Assembly (NCBI GenBank): GCA_013399875.1
Contig: VXAZ01005694.1
Coordinates: forward strand, 2,303,441 to 2,367,440
DNA from: Gymnorhina tibicen
Lineage: Eukaryota > Chordata > Aves > Passeriformes > Artamidae
DNA length: 64,000 bases
Direction: 5' to 3'
In this document: piece after piece, positions 1-18,260 of the stretch
How positions within the stretch are numbered: position 1 is the stretch's first letter
How the letters are laid out: every line of letters begins with the position of its first letter
Notes under the pieces: generated by a model
Told to the model about the DNA's origin: nothing
What the model saw: only the letters and a program-made list of their open reading frames with translations
The model's database searches: none
Program-made: the position numbers and the translations under genes

Positions 1-3000
1 ACTTAGCAGATCTGAGTACAGCTCCAGCCTCCTCCTAAGACACATTCTTTTAACCACCAAACTCAGCCTGAATTCTTTTTCTCCTGCCCTACCTATCACC
101 TAAGGCACAAATCTCCCCATCATAAGGCTGTGTAATGGGACTCTGCCATCCCTTTCCCTTCACAAGACCTTTTTCTTCTCTTCCTTTCTCTCACTGGGAT
201 ACAGAAACCCCACTCATGGGTTCACAGATAATTCCGGTTAGATGGCACCTCTACACTCTGCTGCCCAGAGTGTGTGCAGGGTGTTCTGCTGCTGGCTCCT
301 GGCACTGCTTTCACAGGCAGCAGTGCAAAGTCTGGAGTGTGGGGAGGGAGCAGTTGAGCTTTTGGGGACAGTGTGAAGCCCCCATTTCTGTGAGGATCCT
401 GATTCTCTCGCCCTCCATCTGTCTGCCACGACAAGCAACTGCTTAAGCTGGCTCTGCAGAGAGACTATGTGGAATGGAAAAAAGAGAGACAGCAAAGAAG
501 GCTGCCCTGCCTAGCCCTGCCCTCCCTTAGAGGTCAGAATGATAGGGAGAAAGTGAGGATTGCTTACATATCAAGCTGAGTTAGACCTTGCAAAGGAGGT
601 TAAAACAAACAGCATGATAGTCTTCAGCTATTTGGGAAAAAAAGAAGAAAGAACAAGTAGGCCCACTTCTGGTCGATAAGAGTGAAGCTGGGATCAAGGA
701 GTCTCTAGTCTGAGCTAAAACCAAAGAAAATGCTGTGCCCAAGTTATTGATAAGGACAGAAATATCACCCTTGGGGAAAGAAGCTGACTACTGCGAATAA
801 GCAGCTCAGGCTGATTAGTGCACTCACAGTGCTGGGCCTGGGTGCTCTCTGGCCCTGGGACAGATGGCACGTGGAAACACAATTAGAGCAAAGGACTTTT
901 TTCAGCTCTGCACCCAGTGGTGACTCCATGCAGTCTGGAAAAGTGAAAATTCAGCAGTTAGGATTAAGGAAGGACGAGAAAGAAGTTTGTCAGTCTCAGA
1001 CTTCTAAGTGTGACCTCTGCAATGTTTGTAGCACTTTAGAGGAGACCTCCAAGGAAAGTATAATTGCTACCAAGCAGTTAGGGGAAAAGGAGGTCAGGCT
1101 ACATGAGTTTATCAGTGCTGGATAACACCAGGCCAAGCCAACAGCTTTCTTTCAGATGATTGTTTTCCTGGAAGGCAAAAGAAATTTCAAAGCTCTCATC
1201 TCTGTATTTCAGTAAGGCATTGATACATGCCACGTAAGAAATTAGTTAGACTGGAGAAGATCAAGCGAGGCACAGCGGTTGTAAGGGGCGGGGAGGGAGA
1301 AGACAATTTGGGAAGACAGCAGCAGCAAGATCACCCATCAAAGTCTAGCAAAAGGTTACTTGTTACACTCCCCATGGTCACCCATGGGATTAGCCTTTGC
1401 TAATATTAACCTGAGACCCTGACTCAGCTGTGGAGAGTGAGGGAGTATCCTAATGATTCAACACTAGAAGGCATTGCTAGTACAGGGAAGGACCAGGATA
1501 TTGTAGAGAAAGCCTTATTTGACCTTGGCAGGAGTACCAGAAACAGAATGAATTTCAGTAGTACGACAGACAAGGTCATATGCTTGACAACTAATAATAG
1601 AAATCTTCTGTAAGCTGGGAACTCTGAGAGATCTGGCAGAGAGCACAGCAAGCAGGACTAGAGGCAGTCTTTGTGTTCTGGGAACTGTTGAGCCAATTTT
1701 GCCAAGTCTCAGTGAGGATCCTCAGTGTGGATCATCAGTATAAGCTGTCTTGCTCCCTGATGCCCACATAAAATTCAGGGAACCCTTGTCATCTGCCAAG
1801 ATCTGTCCTGAGAACCTTGCTGAACGGCAGCTGGATAGACTCAGTGGTAAACATATCCTGAGAAAGCCCAGGAAAAAAATGCTGGGATCTTCTGTATTAG
1901 GTGGTGGTGGGATGCTGGTGAGTCGCAGTGTGATGCAATACTGTGCTAGTACTTAGGGAGGTGTTCCCAGTGGGAAAATACATTGATGCTCCTACCCAAA
2001 GCCCTGTGAGACCTCTCCTCTAGTCTGTGTTACAGCTTTGGTCAAAGGAATGCGGGCTGAGATGGAAGCAGACAGGACAGAGAGATGATGAGAGGGAAAG
2101 GAAGTCTGACTTTGTGAGAGGAACCTGGGAGCACCCAGCTTGTTTAACCATGTGCAGCCAAGGCCAAAGCAGATAGGATTGCTGCAATAAATGCATCTTG
2201 GGGAACACATTTAAACTAAAGCACACGGTTGTATGGAGATAATGTAGTATAGACAGGCCACCAAAATACTTAGAGTGCAAAACTAGAAGTGGTTTCTTTC
2301 TGTTGGGGCTAATGCAGCTTTACCCAGAATCTGAGGTATAAAGACAACAGGTTTAAGCTGGAGCTTGCAAAGTGCATAAGAAAGTGGTGGTGCCTTGAAC
2401 AGAAAGAGCTGAGACTCTGCTAGCCTGTAGTCCTTTCACCAGGGAACAGCTGAAATCCCTGGTGTCACCATGTCACAGTACAAAAACCAGCAGCAAGCCA
2501 GGTGAACACTCAGGGAAGTTCCCACTCACTGCAGCGTTCCCCTCGGGTACGAGGCTGGGCATTCTTACCCTGTAGTTCACACTCTCCATGATTTTAGTCA
2601 TGACTGAATAAAAATGGGTTTGTTAATGCAGGTGAAAGCCCCAGCACAGCACCTGGGAGGCCAGAAGCTAGGGCTGACCTAAACCCTCTCTCAGCCTTTG
2701 ACATTGTGGTGGTTTCTCTTGATTGCGTTGGGTTTTGCAAAGTAAAGAACAGTGAGTAGAAAAACCCCTGCTTATGGTAACAAGCCCTTAAAAAGCAGAT
2801 GGGGATGTGGGGGCTGGTGTGTTTTGTGGCAGCTGAGCAGACCAGAGAAGGGAGAATCTGTGAAGCAGCTGGTCAGAGGCACTCACTGAAAAGGGGATGA
2901 TTGGTTGCAAGAAGATGAAAATAAGGGGGAGAGAGAAAGAATGACTGGGGAATCCAAGGCATTTATGTCCAGTGAAAAGTATGTGAAAAATAACCATATG

Positions 3001-3204
3001 AGGCTGTGAGTGGATGAAGAAGTGGAAAATGCTGGAACGGGAATCATCCTTTTAAATAAAGGGCTAGATTTTCTCTTGCCAACTGCAAGTTCATGTTTAA
3101 AATGCACTGAATTTATACTATTGTAAAGGTGGTTATGAGGAGGATCAGAACCACTTACCCATAATCTGCCTCCCTCAAAATTACTTGTTAGGGTTTTGTC
3201 CTAG

Positions 3205-3300
3205 CATTTCCATTTGCCTCCATCTTTAAAGTAGGAACAATGTTCACACAGCCTAGTGAGTGTGCTGTGAGACATTCTTTGGTGGGAAGGAGTAGAGAGA
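3205..3300 (+). mobile_element. Possible old MIR/CR1-like fragment
   Basis: The segment reads like a decayed SINE 3' half: a 'cctccatctttaaagtagg' stretch followed by 'acaatgttcacacagc' and a 'gctgtgagacattc' stretch. These loosely follow the MIR order 'cctcatctgtaaaatgggg ... gttgtgaggatt'. The match is by eye and weak; it could be chance. Confidence 0.25.
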
Positions 3301-3920
3301 AGTGGCAAAAGTCATGTAGTGTCTACAGTATAGAGCACAGACACTGGTGAATGGAAAATACTTCTAAAAGGAGGAGAAAAAACTGGAAGCAGTGTGACAA
3401 TAGGCTACAGTGTTGTTCCAGAGGTGAGGGAATGCTTTCAGTGAAAGACTTAATGAACTCAATCTGCCTACTGTACCTACAAGAAGACAGAGATTATTTG
3501 ATTTAGAGTATAAAGTGCCTCCACAGAGCGAGCTGCTGGTTACTGAAGGTTTATTTTTTTAATCTAGGGGAGAGAATAACAAAAACTGTGACAGAAAAAC
3601 CAAACAGATTCAAATGAGTTAGTAAGCATGAATGCTAACAATGAGTATGAATAGGTATTGTCATAAGATACCAAGGGAAACAATATTTTTCCCTTTCTTG
3701 AATGTTTTTCAAATCAAAGGTAGATGCCTTTCTGGAAGATTCGACTTAGCTGCATGTAAATACTCACTGTTGGTCTTTCTACAGCATGGCTTCTCTAATT
3801 TCTGTTTCATAAGCTAAACAGATTGAGCTCTTTAAGCCTTTCACAGGAAGGCATTTTCTGCCACCCTCAAATAATGTTTGTGGTTCTTTTCCACACGATT
3901 TCCAAGTAGCGTGCGATACA

Positions 3921-3980
3921 CAGAAGGTCAGACTGGATGATCTAAAGTCCCTTCTGGCCTTTATATTCTCTGAATCTCTG
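3921..3980 (+). mobile_element. CR1 LINE 3' tail fragment (old)
   Basis: The sequence 'ggtcagactggatgatcta' followed by 'gtcccttctggcctt' and 'attctctgaatct' is the characteristic 3' end of sauropsid CR1 retrotransposons (family consensus from memory). It is strongly 5'-truncated, keeps no ORF, and is diverged, so it is an old insertion. Confidence 0.75.
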
Positions 3981-5627
3981 CCTCTGTGAATTCATTAATG
4001 TTTGCAAGCTCCCAGAGAGCTGCCAAAGGCAAGCACTATAGAAATGCAAAGCATTGTTGTTACTCTGCATATTTCCCTTGAGCTTTACGTGGAGCTGGTT
4101 GAATATCACAGGGTATCGCCTGCGCGTGTTCCCTCCAATGAAGTACCTGCATTCCTCGCTCCTGCAGTGCCCTTTCCAAGTTGGTTTTCTGCAGCTGTGC
4201 TAACAAACAAGTTTATTCCCAAGTCAGGACTCAGAAAAAGCAAATGTGAAGGGGCAAATCTCTGCTTGGAGCCCCAAGCAAAGAGTGGCACGTTGTTGTC
4301 CTGGCCCAGAAGCTCCATGCAAGGTGGAGTTATTATTAGCATCACGCCTTGCTTTCTCCTTGGCTCCAGGTGCCCTGCACATGGCCTCTGCCTGGCTGCA
4401 GCACAGCATAACTGTGGCAAGGACAGATCTGGCCCTTGTTGGGTGCTTTTCCCCCATTTTCTAAAGGGAGCAAAGCTGTGAGGATGCTGCCTTGTCCCCA
4501 GGTTTCCAGGGCTGCGACAGACGTGGAGAGCACCCCAGAATGACACAGGAAATCTTTATTTACTCACATTTCAATTCTGTAACTGTATTCATTGGTGAAC
4601 GCTTGTTGTATTGCCCACTGTTCTTGGAGGGAAGTCTTTTTGGTCCTCAGAAATCCCATGCTAGGACCTGCATTTATGTGGTCAGAGGGTAGAAGCTGAC
4701 CCTCTGACCTGTGCTTCCCATCAGTGCTAGCAAACGCTCTTCAAGCCAGCATGGTGGGCTGCCGATGGACGAGATACTGAGGAGGAATCCTCTTTTATAT
4801 ATTTTACATGTTACAGAGACAGAATTACATGGTTATATAGGGCGTTTTATGTGTGCATGAGTAGGTATGTAAGCAGGACAAACACATTTGTCAATATCAA
4901 ATAGTAATCAAATTATAATAAATCAAATTGCAGAAAATCGCAGCCTGCTCCCAGGAGGTTAGTGAACTGAAAAAGCCTAGAGTCATCAGATGAGTGTGTT
5001 GGCTTAGCTTTCTTTCTGCTCTGTGTTTCTGGTATTATATGAACTGCTGAGTAGTATCTGTGTGCACTCCTCTACCTACCTGGCAAAATTAGATTAAACT
5101 ATGTGTCATAGACACCATGCTATTAAACAATAACAGTGATTCTCCTGCAGCACATACCTTTTTAGCAGAACAGATGCCTCAGCTGTGAGCAGATTAAGAG
5201 TAGCTGGGTTCTGCTCCCGGTTTCTCTCTGAAGATCAGGCTGAGCACAGCGGGGTGGCTGAGTCTTAACAGCGTGAGTAGGGTGGCACAAGGGTTTGCTT
5301 GTGGTGGGGTTTTGCATCTTTTACGGATCCACATGCGTCAGGATGAGCTTATTCTTACAGCAAGGGAATGTGATGAATTGTGTGTGCTTAGCACTGAAAG
5401 TGGCAAAGTGGGGAATTTAAACTTCTTAGCTGCGTGTGATAGACCTAGCCAGGGAACAGCTGGTGGAGAGACTCTTTTAGCTCTAGGGGTAACAGCTTGT
5501 GTACTTGGGGGTGCAATAGGATTAGAGAGCAATTTCCATCCATTCCGAAATAACCTTGCTCAAGAGGGTCAGGAATCTGGAGATGTAGGAACCCATAGCT
5601 CCCTATTTGTTACATTATGTTCTAATT

Positions 5628-5647
5628 AAAAAAAAAAAAAAAAAAAA
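5628..5647 (+). repeat. Poly(A) tract, 20 nt
   Basis: An uninterrupted run of 20 A. It directly follows a 118-codon ORF (5273-5629). No poly(A) signal or target-site duplication was found, so retrotransposition is not demonstrated. Confidence 0.9.
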
Positions 5648-5816
5648 GCTTTTGGAATCAAATTTGACCTGAATATAACTCCATTGGCTCCTGCGTTCTT
5701 ACACTAGGGATTAATTTGGCCCTTTCTACTTTTATGTAATGAGCTGGTTGCCACAGTATCTTATCCTTGTTACACAATCACCCTTGTGTGGCTGTGTCCC
5801 CGGAGCATTCTGCGTG

Positions 5817-5885
5817 TGTGTTTCTAGATCTAGGGTCTCACCTTGACTGACTGTGTGTTTAGTCCTAGAGTCTCACCCTGACTTA
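5817..5885 (+). repeat. Imperfect tandem duplication, ~35 nt unit
   Basis: Two adjacent related units: 'gtgtttctagatctagggtc' with 'tcaccttgact' (from 5817), then 'gtgtttagtcctagagtc' with 'tcaccctgact' (from about 5854). This is a local slippage-type duplication with no evident function. Confidence 0.55.
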
Positions 5886-7167
5886 CACCGATACTGTGCG
5901 TGTGTGCACGTTCACTCCAGCTTCACACAGTGTGTACAGACAAGGATACATCTGTGGGAATTGAGGGGCTCTCCCCTTTGGCTGGCTGTATCCCCGTGCT
6001 GTTTGCTTTTGCAGGGGATAGGGAAAGAGTGAAAGTTGCTATCAGAGATCTCATTTAAACAAGAAGGAGCATAGGAAAATACATTCTTTATTATTATTCT
6101 GTAACAACAAGCCAGAAATATAATATACCTTTAAAAATTTTCTGTCTCATGCCAAAGAAACCTCCATTCAATCATTTTAGAAAATCTCGTCGCTCTCCCT
6201 CAAACGGTAACAAAAAAGAAAAAGGAATTACAAGTGCCACCTGTTCCCTGCAAGGAATGTGCCTGCCTGTCCCACAGGTGGATGTGTGGGGAAGGGGAGC
6301 GGGGGGAGCAGGAGGGGTGTTCCTGGTGGCCCTGCCAGCCCTACATCGCCCTGGCATGTGTCGGACCTGCCAGCCCCAGAAGACCCTTTCCTGAGGGCTG
6401 GCACCTGCACGTGGCACTGGAGCACCTGCCTCAGCAAAGGGTGCGTCCAGGGGGACTTCCCCCACGCCCAGCCGTGCCTGCAGGGACAGCGGGAGCTGCT
6501 GTCCCCACACACCACAGGAACCCACTGGCTGGGCACACAAGGAGCGCTGGGTCTCATCCTGTATCCAGCATCCCGAAGGAGAGGCTCGTTTCTGGCCGCT
6601 CGGGATGCCGAGCAGGCCCGTGGGCAGTGCAGCAGTGCAGTCACACCAGGGCAGCCTGATTTCCAGCTGTGCTAGGGAACGGAGAAAGGGCCTGCTTGCA
6701 AACAGTGCCACAAAGAGGGCGCTTCCCAGTGAACCCTGTTACTCTGCTCTGCGTGTGAAAGGACAGGTCCTCATCCTGCCAAACAGAGTATTTGCTTTCC
6801 AGTGGGACTCCTCATAGCCAGCCTTCGTGTTTCCCAGCAACACTCAGTTCTCCCCTTTCCTGTCTTCTTTCCTGGGTGGGTTTCTAAACATAGCAGTCCC
6901 TTGTCTAGGGTTGAGATAAATCCAGACTTTCTGCCGTATAAATTAAAACAAAAAAAGGAAAGGATGGGCAAGGTCATCACCAGCCCCACAACACAGGATA
7001 TAGAAAATATTATTAGCAACAAAGAAAAATTGGTCAGGGCAGGAGGAAGTCACAGGGAAGGTGCAGGGAAAGGAGGATTTCACACCCTCAACCCCTGCAT
7101 TGTCCCCTACCTTCTTCCCATTCATTTCACCTCTAGTCTATTCCCTTAAAAACAGTCTCTCTCTTGT

Positions 7168-7171
<4 letters not shown>

Positions 7172-7208
<37 letters not shown>
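7172..7208. repeat. (CA)15 microsatellite followed by (AT)4
   Basis: About 15 CA units run directly into an ATATATAT tail. This is an ordinary dinucleotide microsatellite, likely polymorphic in length. Confidence 0.95.
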
Positions 7209-7209
<1 letters not shown>

Positions 7210-9721
7210 GATCCCATTTGTTTTGTGCAATATGTCACCATTATTTGATGCAAGTAAAATATAGATCTATAAATATACCGCTCTGACTCAAGTCCCATTT
7301 CAAGTATGATTGCGGAGTCCAGTATGGTAAAGGGAGAAGTTCCCCTGAGAGGGAGGTTGGGGAGAGGTTTGGATCCAGCAGGCAGAGTCTAGTCCTGGCT
7401 TGCTGGGAATGTGGAGCAGCAGTAACACGCATACGGAGTCTGCAGTGCACCAGTTCCGCCCTTCAGAGCGGGCTACGCTTGGAGCAGATGGGATGGTTGG
7501 AGTGGCTGTACAGTGCATGGGGGAAGAGTCCTTCCTCCTCACATCTCACCAGCCCCCCTCCTTCTCTTCCTCTTCCCCACAAACAGCGTGCTGGAAGCGG
7601 GGGGGAAAGTGTGTGTGCACACTGGTGGGTGGACTGACTGCTTCTCCCAGTTCTTCCTCTGTGGCAGCCTGGTCTTCTGCGTCCCTGACGAGCATCCTCC
7701 CCTGTCCCATGCATCCCTGTGTTGAAGGGAAGTCATGCTAAAACAGTCCAGAGCATCCTGTCTCCTTGACTCCGGTGACCCTGGGTAGACCAGGAGGGAT
7801 TTTGCCACTCCGGGCTTTGATTAAAGCTGTCGTGTGCCCATGGGTCGGTACAACCACCTGTCTGGGATCAGAAGGAGTGAGGAGCCAGCGTGCATTGCTT
7901 CCACAGGGATCCAGTCACAGCGAGCAGGAGGGCTGTGAGATGTCCGACGGCACTGGGATTCAGATGGAGCAGGTGGAAGAGGTGATGTGCCCTGGCAGGG
8001 TCCACCTGCAGAGCATGCAGGGCTCTGAACACAGGTTGCTAGCGAAACACCCTGCAAAGCTGGGCTGGCTGCCAGCTTGTTTCCTGATGGCAGGGATCAC
8101 ACCATCCACAGGCACTGTAGATGCACGACCTCCAGTGTCATCTTCCTCGCCCAGGAATACCCACTGTGACGGGTTAGAGCAGGTTACCATGGCAATGTGC
8201 GCTCTCCCCTGGAGACAGCATTTTATCCCACTTCCAGTGATACAAAATGAGTCCTTATGTTGAGTTCCTTTCTTTTTTTTTTCCCTTCTCACTTTTTTTT
8301 TTTTTCCCTGTCAGGTCAGAATGAGCTAAGACTAATAGGAGGCACTGCAGTCTGAGGGCTTTAAAATCTGGTTGGGGGAGGTCACCCTACGTGACAGTGG
8401 CAGTGTGCACGGCTCTGTGTGTGTGGGCACCCTTGGGTGCAGCCGTGGGTGGCACTGAGCACCCCAGTGATGGTGAAGGGAGTGCATATGGGCTCTGCTG
8501 CCTTCCGTGCCAGACCCTTCCTGGGCTCTCCCACAAGTGCCAAGTTGTGCTCCAGGTTCCAGCCTTCACTTCAAGACCCTCCAGAATTCTGCCCACTCTT
8601 TTCGGTCACCCCGGCTGCATCACCCTGTTCCACACACCGTGCTGGCCCCTATGCCAGCCATGGCAGCTCCTGGGTTGTGTGACTTCTTCCCCTGACACCT
8701 TCCCCTAGGCTCACACTACTCAGCGTGGCTTACGCTACTGGTAAGCCACCTCCTCCTCTAGGCTTTCCTGATGACCCACTTCTGATCTGCCAGTCAAACA
8801 TTTCTAAATGGAGGCTTCATATCCTTACCCTCTCCATTTATCAGAGAAGACATAAAATAGATAAGAACACACCTTCTTTTTTTTTTTTTCATGCTGTGTA
8901 CTTATTTCCACAGACTGGTGCTGTAATCTCAATAAGTTTGCCTCTCTCCATCCTCTTCTGCCAGTTTCCACTGGCTCTGCGCTATGGCTGAGATGTTTTT
9001 GTTACTCCTCAGTGGCGTGTGCATGTTCTTTGTCTGAAGCAGAAGGTGATACGCACTGCATGATCAGGGTAAGGTAAAGTGGCTGAATGTATCCATGGCT
9101 GCACGCAGAGGGCAGGTCAGCATGGGCACGTGTGGTAGCTCTGCATGGGCAGGTGGGATGCCTGGAACTGGGCCTGGCTGTGTGTGTGCGTGTTGGGATC
9201 AGAATGAGTCAGTGTGTGTGTGTACAAGAGGATGACTCTGTGCCTGTCACCTACAGCAGATGAGGTGTGTGTCAGCTCAAAGGTTTGGACTTGGCCAGGA
9301 GCAAAGAGAGGGACGCTGTGCTCCCTGGCAGTGTGTTAGAGTGATACAGGTATCTTTCCTCCTCTAAAAGTGAGAAGGGAAATCTCCCACTGACTGTTGC
9401 CCTACCCTAGGGACCTTGCCTCCCTTCTGATGTAGTCTTGGAATCGCTGATTTGTAGGGTAGGCAGCAACTTACTGTCACACAGCAGCAGTGACCTGACA
9501 GTGAGGCACGGACACTTCTGGTGTCCTGCTCCCCACAGAAGGTTTCACACAGCTGCTCTCTGTTTGCAGAGAACTCTTGGCAGGATACAGGACGACTCAG
9601 GACCGAAGCTGAGAGGATGACACAGGTTCCCAGAAGGTGCCAGCTGCCTTTGCAGCAGGCATGTGAGGGAAGCTCTGTGCAAGGGCATGAGGCACAGCAA
9701 GCACTCGAGGTCTGACTCTAC

Positions 9722-9727
9722 TTTATT
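9722..9727 (-). terminator. LRTM2: Putative LRTM2 poly(A) signal
   Basis: On the minus strand this is AATAAA, about 220 nt after the LRTM2 stop codon. A GT-rich stretch (GTGCTTGCTGTGCC) follows on the minus strand, as expected downstream of a cleavage site. Cleavage would fall near 9700-9710. Longer 3' UTR forms are possible. Confidence 0.55.
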
Positions 9728-9946
9728 TGTCTGGGAGGGCCCAAGGGTGAAAGGGCACAAAATGGGCCTGGGGCAGAGGAAAAGAAATTGAGCCAGGTGC
9801 CCTGACCCCCCAGAAGCATGTTGTACTACTTGGGTGAGTGGAGCAATAGCACAGTCTGTCTGGGAAGATGTATTTTGGGAGGACCCCATGCTTGACTGCT
9901 CTCAGGTACCTTTTTTCATCGCTGTCCCTTCCTTCCTAGAACAGTT
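9728..9946 (-). other. LRTM2: LRTM2 3' untranslated region (short form)
   Basis: The interval between the LRTM2 TGA and the first AATAAA on the minus strand. No further coding similarity was seen. The boundary depends on the poly(A) signal call. Confidence 0.5.
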
Positions 9947-16243
<6,297 letters not shown>

Positions 16244-16283
16244 CGTTGTCTTCTCCAGCGTGTCCTCACATCCAACAGCCAGC
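16244..16283 (-). other. LRTM2: Probable LRTM2 5' UTR with start-stop uORF
   Basis: Just upstream of the LRTM2 start. A possible acceptor on the minus strand (pyrimidine run TTCCTTCTCCCTTT, then GTGCCAG|GCTGG) would begin this exon at 16283. Within it is ATGTGA (16271-16266), a minimal start-stop upstream ORF. If the acceptor is not used, the exon simply continues to a transcription start further up. Confidence 0.4.
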
Positions 16284-17795
16284 CTGGCACACGGCCCCAA
16301 AGGGAGAAGGAATGACCTTGTAGCCTGCCTGCCAGGTCCTGGAGTGGGAAAGCAGAGCAGAGCGGATGAGATTCACTTCCCCGGGTGCAGCACACGGGGC
16401 TGAGCTCAGTGTTGTCCTTTCCCCTCCCCAGTTAGTGTTTTGCCTTTGAGGCATCAGTTCTGTTTTGGAGGAGAAACGGAGGATACTTCGGGAAGCGCAG
16501 CGTGTTGAAGGCGCGACATTAATTCATTTTGAACCTCACGGTGCAGAAATAAAGTGCCAGAGAGAAGTTTGTGCTTGAATAGCCTGCCACGGTAGCTACA
16601 TTAGCCTCACGCTCAAGGTTAACCTGATGAATTGCTAAGGTGACCCTGCCAGGGCAGCAGACTCCGGCTCATTCCTGTCGCCTCCACGCAGGCTGGTGCC
16701 ACCTGTGCATCCTCTGCCTGACGCACGGCTCAGGCTCGCTGAGAGCCGGGCACCAGCGGCTGCCAAGCTGCTTCTCTCCCCCCTCCTCCTCCCCCCACTC
16801 CACCACACCCCCCCATGCTGTATTCCCTACCAGCACTTCCTGTCTGGTTTAAGGTAAAATGGATGTGGTGGCTAGAGCAGCACAGCTTCAGCTTGGGGAT
16901 TTCCCACTGCAGCAACTGCAGGAGCTGAAGAGCGAGCGAGCCTCGGAGGAGAAGGAGAAGGAAGGACCTGAGGCGGGGGAGACTGAGTGGGAGTGTTGAA
17001 AAGAGAGGAATTGCATCTTAATTAGTAGAAGGAAAAATCCTCAGTTTAATTAGAAACCCAAAGACCATAAACTCTCCCCTGACAATAAGTGACTGACAAC
17101 AGGTTTCAACTTCCCTCCCGCTTCCCTTTTGGATACAAGGAGGCAGGAAAAATGAAAACACCACGAAGCCTTCTGTCCCCCTGCGTACTCTCTGACGTGC
17201 CACCCAGAGTTGCAGCAGCAGTTAGATGGACACATTTCAACCAGAGTACAGAAATAAGCCATTCTCCATCCCCTCTGAGGGGCTCTGACAACATCCACAG
17301 CGGCTATTTTAGCTGGGTGCTGCACTGCCACCGGGACACTCTCCCCACACACGTGCCAGGTGCCTACCCTCCCCCAGGCTCCCAGGATTGATTTATTTTA
17401 TATGGGAATGTAAACCACCAGGAAAAATTAAAATGAGCATCTTGATGAAAATGATGAGCAGGTTCAGTACCTAGACTAGCACATTTGCAAGGCTATATAG
17501 ATCATTTACGTAGATGCCAATGCACCAAATACCTCTCGTGGTACAGAAACCAGTTCAACCTTCATCCGCTGCAGCCCCCCGCTCCCCAAACTGAGCTGGA
17601 GCCCTTTCCCTGCAGTCCCCACTGAAGGAAAAGCTGCAACAAATAGCTGTCCCCGTTTGGTGCTAGCGCTCGACCTGACTGAGGAGACTTTCAGCCTCCC
17701 CCATAGAAACGTCTCCATCCTAAATGCCACCCCTGAAGTCTCCCATCCCCGCCTGTCCATATCGAAAAGGAGGATGAAAAGCCACAAGCACTTAC

Positions 17796-17923
17796 CTGGA
17801 GGGGTTCTGCCTGCAGCCACTTCCACCCGGCTCCCCGGACACTGCCCAATTACAGCCTCTTCCTTCCCTCTCCCTCCTTGACTTTCACTCCCCAGCAGCA
17901 GGCTTTCCGTGTGCTCTATTTAA
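17796..17923 (-). promoter_or_regulatory. LRTM2: Candidate LRTM2 upstream promoter and 5' non-coding exon
   Basis: On the minus strand a TATA-like TTAAATAG (17923-17916) lies about 120 nt before a very good donor, CCTCCAG|GTAAGTGC (exon end 17796). A start site near 17885-17890 would give a roughly 90-nt non-coding exon, which could splice to the acceptor at 16283. No in-frame ATG lies in this exon. This is inference from signals only. Confidence 0.3.
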
Positions 17924-18225
17924 CTCCCTACAGCACTGGAATAAACGGCAGAGTTAAGCTGACAGCCACAGAGCCTTATCTGCCTGCTGGATAGCGCCAG
18001 TCGATCAGCTCCAAATCCTGTTGCCAAATGATCACGTCCTTGCTCTCAGCATCAGGGGCAGCCGCCTGCCATGCTCTGCCTTTCCCTCTTCCCCACCTTC
18101 ACTCCATCTAACTTTGTCAGGGTTATAGATAGCTCTGTTCCTTGTGCTCTTGCCTTTTGGCTCTGTTTTGTAACACCCCATCTGTATCAGCTGGCTGGGT
18201 TCCAATTAGGGGGGCTAAACAATTT

Positions 18226-18260
18226 AAAAAAAAAACCAAAAAAACCCACAAAACCAAAAG
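18226..18260. repeat. A/C-rich tract
   Basis: A run of A broken by CC, CCC and CAC. Similar tracts of this type occur at 35.5, 32.5 (complement), 54.96 (complement) and 63.6 kb. Confidence 0.7.

Larger units (their letters stand above)
1..9721. other. Non-coding, probably CACNA2D4 intron
   Basis: I find no exon in either strand that resembles a known protein. ORFs up to about 180 codons occur but have no homology I recognise and often overlap in several frames. The stretch is read as part of a large CACNA2D4 intron because LRTM2 is nested in that gene in other vertebrates and the first CACNA2D4 exon seen here (32890) starts in phase 1, so an upstream exon is needed. That exon was not found in this window, so the intron probably continues to the left. 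Repeats inside are listed separately. Confidence 0.55.

Noticed and set aside
829..1125. 98-codon ORF with Lys/Glu-rich, protein-like composition
   Set aside because: No family resemblance, no splice context consistent with CACNA2D4, and the length is compatible with chance.
17506..17826. Candidate LRTM2 first coding exon ending at the 17796 donor (VEVAAGRTPP)
   Set aside because: The frame has the right phase but no ATG upstream before a stop; the exon at 16177-16243 fits far better. Kept only as a possible non-coding exon.
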